A DNA stretch of 56,000 nt. Source: Cryptomeria japonica (lineage: Eukaryota > Streptophyta > Pinopsida > Cupressales > Cupressaceae). The stretch's first letter is position 1, and the number at the start of each line of letters is the position of its first letter. The position numbers were made by a program, and so were the translations under genes. The stretch is from assembly GCF_030272615.1 (NCBI RefSeq), contig NC_081408.1:401853889-401909888 (forward strand). The letters run 5' to 3'. Of this stretch, positions 46,571-56,000 are shown one piece after another. Under the pieces are notes generated by a model that made no database searches, was not told the origin of the DNA, and saw only the letters and a list, made by a program, of their open reading frames with translations.

Positions 46571-47715
46571 GTCGATCAACTTGAGAAAGGATCCGACGGT
46601 TGGCGCTATTTCGCAAGGGTAAAATGCTTCCCCTTTAAGGCCGCGAAATAGCAAGAATGATTGTCAGTCGTCCATGTGTCATGACGGAGGAAGTAAAGGA
46701 TGTGGCTGTCAAAGAAAGTGGGGCCCCCGTGGTTTTCTTCTGGCATATTAAAAGGTAGCACGTTGCACAAGTCACCACAGTCAGCGGGTCAGGATTAAAG
46801 GTTCAAAAGTGGGCCCCAAAGATGAGTCGGGTCGTAGGTGGAGATGACCTAGCAGGGACAGCTCTTAACAATTTATTGAGACCCCGTGGCTCCTTCCAGC
46901 AAATGACAGAATGACAAGTCAGATCCGAAAGTGACAAGGCGCCAGGTGTCCATTACGTGTCCGCGGGTCCACCTCTTCTGAAAACCTTTAAAAGGGTTTA
47001 AATGCTGATCAATTTGAAATATGATCTAACGGCCCGCGCTATTTCACAAGGGTAAAGTGCTCACTTCTTAAGGCCACGAAATAGCGAAAATGAACAAGGA
47101 CCGTCCACGTGTCTTGATGACACGCGGTCTAAAAGAAAACTGTGGGTCCCTATGGTTCCTGCTTGACAAATGAGAAATTGACAAGTCAGCTCCGAAAGTG
47201 ACAAGGCGCCATATGTCCATGACGTGTCCGTGGGCCCACCATTTTTGAGAGCCTTTTTGAAGGGTTAAATACTGATCGACTGCAGAGATGATCTGACGGT
47301 CGACGCTATTTTGCAAGGGTAAAGTGCTCACCCTTTAAGGCCGCGAAATAGCGAGAATGAGTGTCAGCCGTCCACGTGTCTTGATGATGACGTGGGAGAT
47401 AGACCTGTTGAAATGAAAGTGGAGCCCCCATGGTTTTTCTTCTGGCAAGTGACAGAGTGACAAATCAGCGCAGCAGGTGACTAGGTGCCAGGTGTTAGTG
47501 ACGACTCATGCGGGCCCACCATTCCTAAGAACCTTTTCAAAGGATTAATTAGTGATCAACTTAAAGGATGATCCAATGGCCTGTGCTATTTCGCAAGGGT
47601 AAAGTGCTCATCCTTTAAGCCCGCGAAATAGCGAGAGTTAACGAGGGCCGTCCACGTGTCATGATGATGACATGGCCAAAAGGGAAAAATGTGGGCCTGT
47701 CACAGTATAAAGGGA
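46571..47715 (+). repeat. Tandem promoter-like array with conserved hairpins
   Basis: Units start near 46571, 47005, 47272 and 47552 (lengths ~434, 267, 280 and a partial one). Each opens with a GATCAACTT-like phrase and carries inverted arms GCTATTTCGC and GCGAAATAGC around a ~28-base loop containing AAGGGTAAAGTGCTCA. Arms are at 46605-46614/46643-46652, 47037-47045/47078-47086, 47304-47314/47343-47353 and 47585-47594/47623-47632. Each unit then has CCGTCCACGTGTC (G-box/ABRE-like) or a variant; the first three also have GACAAGGCGCCAGGTG-like sequence, weaker in the third. The right arm CCGCGAAA, read as TTTCGCGG, matches an E2F-type site. A TATA box follows the last unit. Confidence 0.85.
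47706..47711 (+). promoter_or_regulatory. TATA box downstream of the hairpin array
   Basis: TATAAA in the context CACAGTATAAAGGGAGG, about 75 bp after the last hairpin and 500 bp upstream of the ATG at 48207. Its position suggests a promoter for the downstream ORF, with the array as its upstream region. Confidence 0.5.
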
Positions 47716-48206
47716 GGCATTCGGCCAGTATCAAAATGGAATGCGAAGGGATTTTCTAAGCCAATGGTCGGATGCCACATGGTATTATGTAGCCAATAGA
47801 ATAACGGGACCCAGACTAAAGACAAAGCCGTCAAAATGAAATTAACAGTGAGACACTTGCAGGAAGGTTGCGACCCGTTGGAGCTAAAATATGAATTCTC
47901 GTATGAATTCGATTTTGAAGGGACGGCCGAAGCATGCGGAATCAATGTTATAGTTAAGGCCCAGAGTACAAGCATTTGATTTCCTAACAACCAAGTAAGG
48001 ATATCTTTTAAAAGATTTTTGCAGAAGAGTAGATGTAGAGTTATCCTTTTCTGAAACAGAGCAAGCGGTTCAGTTGCAGAGCAATTTCCTTCAAGCAAGC
48101 ATCAGGTTCTCTCATGTTTTGAAGCAATTCTTGTGTGACTTTTAGATAAAATCATTCTCGTATTGCAGGATTGTTTAAGAGTGTATTCATTTTCTTGTAT
48201 TTTCCA

Positions 48207-51200
48207 ATGGCTCCTAAAAGGGAATTTTCTGGCAAGGTTGATTATCTAGAAAGAAGTGTATGTGATGATTTTTTAGAACAGTTGACGTTGTCAACTAACC
48301 AGGAATCAAAGGCCAAAGAGTTAGTGCCCCGGGCTCCCCGTCTGAAGATAGGAGAAGGATTATATGACAAAGGTAATTGGTTAAGAGACCCACAGGTTGG
48401 ACTGTCTGGGTTGGGGCTGTTCAGAGTCGGATTTGGGATGAGAAATTCTCCTGCTCCTCAAAATAGCATTTGGGAACTAGATGTCGGGAAATTGGTAGTC
48501 CTAGGGGTGTTCATGGATACAGACTTATTAACCCAAATGGCATTGAACTATGATTCAGTCACGAGATGCATCCGGGATGTTAATGGAAAAACCCTTGTGG
48601 AAATCAAGGCAGAGGAATTGAGAACAGCGTTTGGGCTCAATGAGTTCACAAACTTCCTGGAACCCATAAATTTCACACAATTAGCCCAAGTGTATAGTGC
48701 ACAGAGGAGTCATCTTAGGAATGGGCCTCTTAAAGAACTTTTCCTAAAAATAGGAGGATTAGCAGTTGTAGCGCCCAACACACAAGAGCCTTTTTCATTG
48801 AGTATGTTTACCTTAAGGGCTAAAGGCATGTATTGGGCACTTTGCCAAGTTCTAGGAGAGGATGCTGAAGCAAATATGCCAAATCATTACTTGTTAATGA
48901 TTGTTCAGATTTTGAATCCTTCTCTTGCTATCACATTTGATTATGCTTCTTATATTGCCGATGCTATCCATGGAGGGTTGATAGGAATAAAAAATGGGAA
49001 GGTGGATAGGCCATTCGGATGGTACTCACTCTTGATGCACCTTTTCCTCTTCAAAGGTGGTGATTATTTCGCCAGTGGAATGGACCTAGTAAAAGAGAAG
49101 GAAGGAGAGAAGATGCCAGTACAACTGTGGAGCACTGTGTTGTCTGGGACAGAGAGGATGCTAGTTTCCTAAAGTTCGATAAATATTTTGCATCCAAAAT
49201 AAGGACTCTCCTTTGCTCTGATAACCCAAGAGTCCCCAAGGTTCTTCTGGAATTCCTAAGGCCAAAAGAATTCGCAGAGAACATCAAAATTGTTCATAAC
49301 TGGGGTGACATGTACCTATATCTAGTCTCCACGGTTTTCAGAGTTTTTGGTTTCAGAGGCACCCCATTTTTGTTACCATACCAGGTTCCTCTCAAAGTGG
49401 GAATAGCTAAGATCCTTAGACAAATTGGTGGCCTACAAGAGGCAGAGCTAACAGGCAGAGGTAAAGGGACTATTTTCCCTGCAGCTACAATAGCCCACCA
49501 ATTTGTAATTACAAAGGGAGGCTGGAATTGTTTTGAGGATTTCCTCAAACCCTACCATTTATCCACTACATTGTCCAGATGTACTGATCCAGAGGACTTC
49601 TACAATGGTCTGTTCAGGAAGAAGGTAGCATGCAGAGGTAGGCCTCATCAATTGCACTTTCCTGAAGACCTCATCAGGAATGAATTTGATTTAGATGAAC
49701 AGGAGTTGAGGAAAGAAAAATGGGTGGCTTACAAGAAATCCTTGGATTTTGTGCATCAATTTGATGCTAGCTATGACCCATTGTCTAGCTTCTTCCCATT
49801 GGAAGAAAAAATAAAATTTTTGATTGTTTGCTTTGAAGATGTGATGCAAACACTAAAGGAAAAGAGGGAAGCTGTAACTAAGAGCAACCCTGAAAAGGCT
49901 AGAATGATTTTGGGCAAGTCAGCTTCCACTAAAGCAATCCCTCCTGGTGACTACACCCTGCATAAGAAATCAGGTTACAGTGTGCTGGTGCCTACAACAG
50001 GGGAGCCCTCTTCATCCAAAGGAAAGAGGAAGGTGCAAGATGTCATTGACATCTAGGACAGCCCAAAGAAGCAAAGGGTGGGGAAGGAAGTGCAATCAGA
50101 TACACCCTTGTATTCCCCATCCCAATCCCCTATCCACATAGGAGATGAACAAGCAGCAACTGAATACCTCTCGCAGTTGGGCAGCTTGGGGGAAATTGCA
50201 TACACTTATGATGAAGTGGAAGAAGGGATGCCAGAAGAGCCCACTGAAGCACAAATGGACATCACCTCAACTGAACTTAAGGGCCAGGAGTGGGATCCTG
50301 AGATAAAGAAGGCCAGTAGTGCCTTTTTAGCTGATGATAACTTTGTCACATCTGAAGCATTCATGCAATTTGTCTGGAAGCAGCATATAGATACATATAA
50401 TGCTAGATGTGAAACAAGAAAGGCAGAGTAGCCAAACAAAGATCCAGCCTCAGTGGAAGAAGAAATAAAATAGGAGATGATGGAAGAATTCAAAACCATC
50501 ACTCTTGAACAGGGAAGGGATCTAGTAGCACAAGTTGGAGTGCTCATTTTACCAGAATGGAATATTGTTGATGCTCTGGTGCTAGATGCAGTAAGAAAAG
50601 AGACTAAACCCATGGAAGGGGTTACATTCAGTAAGGACAATGCTGCACTAGTTATGTGGTCCCTCAAAAGAAATGAGGACAAGAAAGGTAAAGACACTTC
50701 AGGGTCAAGTCACCTTGGTGGATTGATGGTCAAAAGAGTACAGAGTACAGGGGTAGTAGAGGCTGCTAGCACTGTGCTAGAAACTGCAAAATTTAGTGTT
50801 GCAGTGGCTGAGAAGGAAGCCAAAGAAAAGGAGGCCCTCCAGATTAAATTGGAAACAGTTTTGAAGGCCTATGACAGTGCCAAGGAGGAGGTAAGAGTCA
50901 AGGATAGCATCATTGCCAAATTGCAGAGCTAGCTGATGGGACAACACCAACAAGGTGAGTCTTCAACATTGATGATTGCCTCTTCTCCTGCAAGACCTCC
51001 ACCTACTAGCCCCATTATTGAGCTCCCACCATCTCCTGCGCCTTCCAGCTCCCAAATGATTGAGATAACTCCCCAAGAATTGGAGAACCTAAAGCAAGCT
51101 CAGGCCTTTTATGCAGGGAAGTATGAGGAGAAAATAAAAGCCACAATCTCCAGTTTTGCAGATACTATAAATGCCTCACTGCTTCACAATAGTGTGGGAA

Positions 51201-51848
51201 AGGTCATGGAGATATGGAATGAATTAAGGAGAGATAAGGCCATTTTGACACCCATTTTTGACAGATGGAGGCCTAGGGAGCAAGATTTAGAGTTCATGTG
51301 TGTTTCCTGTGATGAAGTAAGGGCCAATCCCATTATAAAATCTACCTCTGATGTTGCTAAAGTTTTAATGCAATTGGCTGCAGATGTAGACAATGTGGAT
51401 AGGAAGGTCAATCTATGTAAGAAGGAATACACTGATCAGGTTTTTGAGTTGCTCCCAGGAATTTTTGCCAATCCAGATCAGCTGAAAGATAAGCAAATAT
51501 GGCTCAATGAGATAAAAGCCAAGTTGTCAGCAAGGGTCAAGGGAATCATTGATCTTGATGATACCTCTTTCTTTGTTATAACCATACAGGAAATAGAAAG
51601 AATTAAATCACATTATAGTTTTCTTAACTCAGAAGTCAACAAACTGAGAAATTCTTGGAAAAGGTTGACTAAAGTTAAAAATGATGTGATTAGTTTTTCA
51701 TGGCCGACTAGAAGAGACATATAATGAGTGGGGAGTTAAATATTCCACCCATGATCCAGAGCAGTTGGAGAGCGCCCCTGAAAAGCCAGAAGAGGTTGCA
51801 ACCGAACAACCTATTGAACAGACTACAGAGGCTGAAAAGAGCGCATAA
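48207..51848 (+). pseudogene. ~1,200-codon ORF of the 6.5 kb insertion, unknown protein
   Basis: The ATG at 48207 (MAPKREFSGKVDYLERS) opens a frame to about 49127. A one-base loss there moves coding to a frame that runs to about 51700 with TAG stops at 50054, 50429, 50471 and 50930. A last shift leads to a Glu-rich tail and TAA at 51846-51848. The N-terminal ~600 residues look globular (ELDVGKLVVLGVFMDTDLLT, AEELRTAFGLNEFTNFLEPI, KGMYWALCQVLGEDAEANMP, RPFGWYSLLMHLFLFKGGDY). A Ser/Lys-rich linker (PSSSKGKRKVQDVID), an acidic region, coiled-coil-like text (VAEKEAKEKEALQIKLETVL) and a helical C-terminal domain follow. I recognise no RT, integrase, transposase triad or zinc finger. It may be a captured plant-transposon accessory protein; start and layout parallel 19716-22560. 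Confidence 0.6.
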
Positions 51849-52780
51849 CTATTTCACGTAAAAATTGTAACCTCATCAATTTTGGAAATAATTGTAACAA
51901 ACTCTCCTCGAGAAGTCCGAAGCTTTGTGCATCCATGTTGTTATAAATGGATACCAGGACTAGAGGGAAAGGGATCACAAAATTTTGTAAGAAAACGCTG
52001 CAGAAAATTATCTGAGCTTTTCAAAGTTTAATGGAGAAATAGAACTTTTGTAAAATCTCTTCAAATGAATATCAATATGCAGGCCATCGGTTTTGAGTAA
52101 AACTTTGTGTTGTCTTCAAGTTTGTTCACAATTTGATTTACTGATTTCATTCTGAACAATCCGGGATTTTTCTGTTTGATTGAAATTGCAAAGCAATCTC
52201 AGTATGAGTGTTTTTTAGCTTTTCTTTTTAGGAAGGAAATTAAATATGCAGGATCACTCACACCAGTGAATTCTTTGGAATGAACTTTGAATTTTGAGGA
52301 CCATAGTTTAGTTTGAAGTGATTGAATTCTTGTAAGTGTTAGGCATATGCAAGGATTAGCGGAAACCAAGCTGATGGGAGGCATAAAAATATTCTGTTTC
52401 AGGAGTTTTATTTGAGTTTAAATGACTCTGTAGCCTTGGATAAAGCACTAGTATTAATCGAAGTTGTTTGTTGCATGCTTTGTTGATCAAAAATGCTGAA
52501 GTTCAGTATTGTTCCATTCTTTGTTTTCAGTTGATTTCAAGGTGAATAAATTCACTGGTTTTCTGGACTGGTTTGCTGTGGATTTATTGTTTAAATGGTG
52601 AAGTTACTTCACGAAGGTATACCCGCCTGGGCTCCAAGGATGCCTGAAGTGTAGAAGGTTTAATCAAACCTTGTCATATGTTGTCTCTGAGATTTCCTTA
52701 TCTTTTGATGTCTCTTCTGCACCCAGTTTAAACCATAATACTCTAAGGACATTGAAGGGAATCAGATTTTGAGGACAATA
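51849..52780 (+). other. 3' tail of the 6.5 kb insertion
   Basis: About 930 bp of AT-rich untranslated-like DNA. A plant-type intron signature, GTAAGT at 52332 and TTTCAG ending at 52402, might mark a 71-bp intron. The end GAGGACAATA abuts the GGGAG duplication. No repeat of the left end is found here. Confidence 0.45.
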
Positions 52781-52785
52781 GGGAG

Positions 52786-53830
52786 GATATAAGCATGGAT
52801 TTTGTACTTGGATTACCTAAAACACTGAGAGGGAATGATTCTATATTTGTGGTGGTGGATAGATTCTCTAAGATGGCTCCTTTCATACCTTGTAAGAAGA
52901 TAGTAGATGCATTATGTGTAGCAGACCTATTATCAAGGAAGTAGTGAGATTGCATGGATTGGCTAAGAGCATAGTTTCAAACAGAGACATTAAGTTTGTT
53001 GGCTATTTTTGGAGAACACTTTGGAAGAAGATGAAGACAGATTTGAAGTTCAGTTCTACTTTTCATCCATAAACTGATGGATAGACAGAAGAAGTTAAAT
53101 GGAGCTTGGGAAACTTGAGATGTTTAGTTGGAGAAAAAACCGGAAGTTGGGATTTGATCCTTGCACAAGAAGAGTTGTCCTACAATAATTCAGTGAATAG
53201 GAGTACCAGAAGAAAACCTTTTAAGATTGTTACCAGAGTACATCCTAGAGGTATATCAGAATTGAGGGATATTAGCAGTGAAGACCAGAGAAGTTCAGAA
53301 GCAGAAGACTTTGCAGATCACATGGAAGCCTTGCATATTCAAGTTAAGCAACATTTGAAAGACATGAACAAGAAATATAAGGAGAAGGTAGATGAGAAGA
53401 GGAGACATAAGGAATTTGAAGTTGGCAATGAAGTGATGGTATATCTGAGAAAAGAGAGATTCCCCGTTGGAACTTATAACAAATTGCAGATGAAGAAGTT
53501 TGGACCTTGCAAGATTTTGAGGAAGTTCAATTCTAAAAATGCATATGAAGTGGAGTTACCAGATAGTCTGAGTATTTCACCTGTGTTTAACATTGAAGAC
53601 CTTCATGAGTATCATGAACCAGAATTCAATTAGGACTTGGAGAAATAGTTTCCCCAGAAGCAACCAGGTCAGATTGCAGAAATTTTGGACAGTAGGATTG
53701 GGCGTAGTACCCGGAGCAATCAGTATAATGAATATCTTGTGAAGTGGAAGGATAGACTAGTTGAAGATTCATCTTGGATTTCTCAAGAAGAGGTAGACCA
53801 CCTTGGTTTTCCTATGACCCCAGCAAAGTG
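52786..53830 (+). pseudogene. Chromovirus integrase (rest) and chromodomain
   Basis: Integrase resumes at [20 protein letters not shown] and [15 protein letters not shown], followed by [20 protein letters not shown] (second Asp region) and FHP*TDG with stops. A 175-codon frame (53106-53633) covers the integrase C-terminus, including KQHLKDMNKKYKEKVDEKRR and KKFGPCKILRKFNSKNAYEV. After stops at 53631-53633 and nearby, a chromodomain (AEILDSRIGRSTRSNQYNEY, LVKWKDRLVEDSSWI) ends at a TGA at 53829-53831. Chromodomains in this position define chromoviruses and are thought to guide insertion to marked chromatin. Confidence 0.88.
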
Positions 53831-53862
53831 AGAGGCTCACTTTTTCAATAACCCCGGAGGTC

Positions 53863-54664
53863 TGATGCAGGAACATCCCCGGTTCATAGCAATCTTGCAT
53901 CAACCAAAAACATTTTCTTTCTGTTTTGGTTTCTATTTGCAGTTTCATCTTTTTTTGTGTGTGTCCCGGTTTTGGCTCACCAGATCCTATGGAGTTGGAT
54001 TCTACTTGAAGACTTGATCATCTTTCTTAGTTCTAGACCACATCACATTTGGATTATTTTCTGGCAAGTTATCGCTATCATTTTCCTTGACAGTTTCCTG
54101 TTACCGGTTGACAGTTCTTGTTACGAGTTGCCTAGACCTATTTTGGTGATTTACCGGAACCCCTTCTAAAGCTTGTGGAGCCTTGGACATTGATTTGTAT
54201 GTTCCTTGGTGTACGGTCAACCTTTTCCCATGATCTATACTTCATCCATTAGATTTTTTGGAGGAATCTCTTGGCGGAGGCCGACCTTGTTAATTTTATA
54301 GGTTAGGTCTTGTTCTTCGGGTTTTGATCCCTTTTTGGGCTGACTGGATCTTTTGGATCGTACATATAATTGTAATTGTACATTAGAATGTAATCAATCA
54401 AAGAATCAAGTAGTGAGACTATGCATAGAAGATAGATCTTAAGATTCAAGGTCTCGATTGTGACATATTTTGTATGTTCTACCAAGCTTGTGAGGCGGTT
54501 ATGTTGTAACCCGGTTGTTATCGGTTGGTTGCAATCAATTTTAATGAAATAAAACAATTTGTTCTGCATTGCCTCCATCATATCTTTGTGTTTTCATTAT
54601 GTTACTCTTGTTGACCAGTTTGGATTGATCTGTTTGAGGTCCCTCCTCACTGGTGACTACTTCA
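53863..54664 (+). repeat. 3' LTR of the chromovirus
   Basis: 802 bp, starts TGATGCAGGAACATCC just after a purine-containing tract (CCCCGGAGGTC) and ends GACTACTTCA before CATCT. The partner is 39104-39900. Confidence 0.9.
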
Positions 54665-54669
54665 CATCT

Positions 54670-55299
54670 CCACCTATGTGAGAATTGAGGGAGTTCAGTT
54701 TGCCATTCCCATGGCCTTCCCAAGCTCATCTCGAGTCTCCACTCAAGGGATATGAGATGGGGCACCAAAAAAATAATTTATTATCTTGATAGATGAATCC
54801 TAAATACCCAACCCATCTAATTAATAATTAATATTATCACTTTCTTAAACAATAAAACTTACAATGAGATCCTGGCAGTCTAGACCCATAAGCATCCTTA
54901 CAAGGAACCTCTTGGTGGCCTATTCTCACATGACCCTGACCAACTCATGAAAGCCCACTCCCCCTAACCATGTTCCATGACCTTAGGGTAAACAACAATA
55001 TAATATAAACAATAAGGAGGCTCATTCAAACCCACATAATAACATCCACATATAATTATTCAAATATGAATCAATGGCCAACATGTCATAATGCCAAATC
55101 ATATAATGTAACCAAGATCCTCATAAGTAATCATATAAATCACATCAAGGCATGATTCATCTTGTTGGAACCATAAGAATTCACAACTATCTATAGCAAG
55201 GCAAATTCATCTTGCTTAAGCCATCAATACACAATAAACCAGTTCTAATCACAAATATCAATATGTAATAACATAAGAAATCTTGAAACAGCCTTTGGA
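54670..55299. other. Flanking DNA, no feature recognised
   Basis: AT-rich sequence to the right of the chromovirus. Short open frames are not protein-like. Confidence 0.45.
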
Positions 55300-55600
55300 G
55301 TAAAACTAGTTTAGCACATATGCAAAATGATACAACGCATTTGTAGAATAGTTTTGTGCTTTCATAAACTAGTTCAGCGCTTATGTTCAGCAGTTTAGTG
55401 CATACATAGGATAGAATGGCGGACGCACACCATTCTGTAGCACATCTACTCAACCAAATATCACATACAGGTGACAGAATAATGCATACACTCAATTCTA
55501 TAGTGCATATGCAAAACATACTAGCGTGTTTACTTGACAGGTTAGCGCATTTGACACAAAGCTTAGCACTTATGATTATTAGAATAACACTTTTGTTATA
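55300..55600 (+). repeat. Degenerate 21-bp minisatellite, core TAGCGCAT
   Basis: About thirteen units of roughly 20-23 bp, each starting with a TAGCGCATNTG-like core (TTAGCACATATG, TTCAGCGCTTATG, TTTAGTGCATAC, TTAGCGCATTTG) and variable 3' halves. In period and core-plus-spacer design it mirrors the CGCGTCTGTG arrays, but the core differs. Confidence 0.65.
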
Positions 55601-56000
55601 GACAAAATAATTGCCTTAGACATGAATAAAAATAATGTGACTAAGACCAAAATACAACTCCAAAGCATTACGAATTCCACAAGAGACTCAATAAACTTAA
55701 TTCCATCCAAAATCGATACATAAAATGACAAGTTCACAAAAGGACAATAGCCAGAGACAAATTTATATATTGTAGAAAGTAATCACGACCATCACACAAA
55801 AACCATTTTCGGAGATTAAGCTTATGAGAAACCAAGGCTTCATATACGCATGAAAAAGCTAAAGAATAAGCTTCCCAAGCAAGGGTACCAGAGTATTCCC
55901 TATATAAATGTACAAATTTGAACTCCACGGCAATTCACAGGAAGACAAAGGTAAAAATCATTCACAGTAAAACATAGCATTGAGAGCTCAAACTCTCTTC
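55601..56000. other. Right edge, no feature recognised
   Basis: AT-rich sequence with no protein-like frame. The window ends inside it. Confidence 0.4.

Larger units (their letters stand above)
46250..52780 (+). mobile_element. 6.5 kb insertion of unknown class in integrase
   Basis: The chromovirus integrase reads VPVRPWE up to 46249 and resumes at 52786 with [21 protein letters not shown] is present at 46245-46249 and again at 52781-52785. Removing the insert and one GGGAG restores continuity, so the ends are exact. The insert begins TGTTATCACTG and ends GAGGACAATA. I compared the first and last several hundred bases by eye in both orientations and saw neither long direct repeats nor inverted repeats, and there is no poly(A) tail. 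It carries a tandem hairpin array, a TATA box and one long decayed ORF. A 5-bp duplication points to an integrase-type mechanism, but the class is open. Confidence 0.8.
39104..54664 (+). mobile_element. Chromovirus (Ty3) with two nested insertions
   Basis: LTRs at 39104-39900 and 53863-54664 both begin TGATGCAGGA, and CATCT flanks the whole element on both sides (39099-39103, 54665-54669). A TGGTATCAGAAC primer-binding site (39903-39914) follows the 5' LTR. Gag, protease, RT, RNase H, integrase and a C-terminal chromodomain occur in the canonical chromovirus order. Two insertions interrupt it, 40298-43110 in gag and 46250-52780 in integrase. Removing them leaves a typical element of about 6.2 kb. 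Many TAG/TGA stops and a few frameshifts make it inactive. Confidence 0.92.

Noticed and set aside
48106-48168. Possible 5' untranslated intron (GT...TTGCAG) before the ATG at 48207
   Set aside because: 63 bp is short for a plant intron and the donor is weak; not listed as a feature.
46250-52780. Helitron, MULE or LINE origin of the 6.5 kb insert
   Set aside because: Helitrons make no duplication, MULEs make 9-11 bp duplications with inverted ends, and LINEs carry RT and poly(A); none fits.

Overview
The window looks like intergenic DNA from a large, repeat-filled plant genome, most likely a gymnosperm or conifer. That is an inference from the element types: Tat/Ogre-like and chromovirus Ty3 elements 15 kb and longer, retroelements without pol, very long LTRs, and TAG/TGA-riddled but otherwise well preserved reading frames. 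I found no convincing host gene, tRNA or rRNA gene. Almost every recognisable feature is a transposable element or sits inside one.

Layout. (1) 1-15192: a minus-strand Tat/Ogre-like Ty3 retrotransposon, with its 5' LTR at 14404-15192 and its 3' LTR beyond the left edge. One gag-pol frame runs 12095 to 4569 (gag, protease, G-patch, RT, RNase H, second RNase H, integrase) and is broken only by five stop codons. A plant-mobile-domain gene lies on the opposite strand (991-2942). Arrays of a CGCGTCTGTG motif lie upstream of both coding units, in opposite orientation. (2) 15193-24313: the 3' end of an older plus-strand element, then a pol-less element with 1.74 kb direct LTRs, a gag with five zinc knuckles, and a second unknown ORF. 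(3) 24319-28139: a minus-strand Tat-like remnant (gag plus 5' LTR) carrying a small SINE with a 22-bp target duplication. (4) 29487-30218: a solo LTR with a perfect 5-bp duplication, same family as the element-1 LTR. (5) 31319-38099: a complete LTR element lacking pol, with a gag/G-patch remnant. (6) 39104-54664: a plus-strand chromovirus (gag, protease, RT, RNase H, integrase, chromodomain) with a perfect CATCT duplication, interrupted twice: by a 2.8 kb minus-strand LTR element (40298-43110, GGATG duplication) and by a 6.5 kb insertion (46250-52780, GGGAG duplication). (7) 54670-56000: flanking DNA with a degenerate 21-bp minisatellite.

The most unusual object is the 6.5 kb insertion at 46250-52780. 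It splits the integrase cleanly and has a perfect 5-bp duplication, yet I can see neither LTRs nor terminal inverted repeats. It carries a tandem array whose four units each hold a hairpin (GCTATTTCGC / GCGAAATAGC), then a TATA box, then a decayed frame of about 1,200 codons with no family I recognise. The second notable structure is the ambisense layout of element 1. All assignments are by eye from translated motifs and boundary matching.
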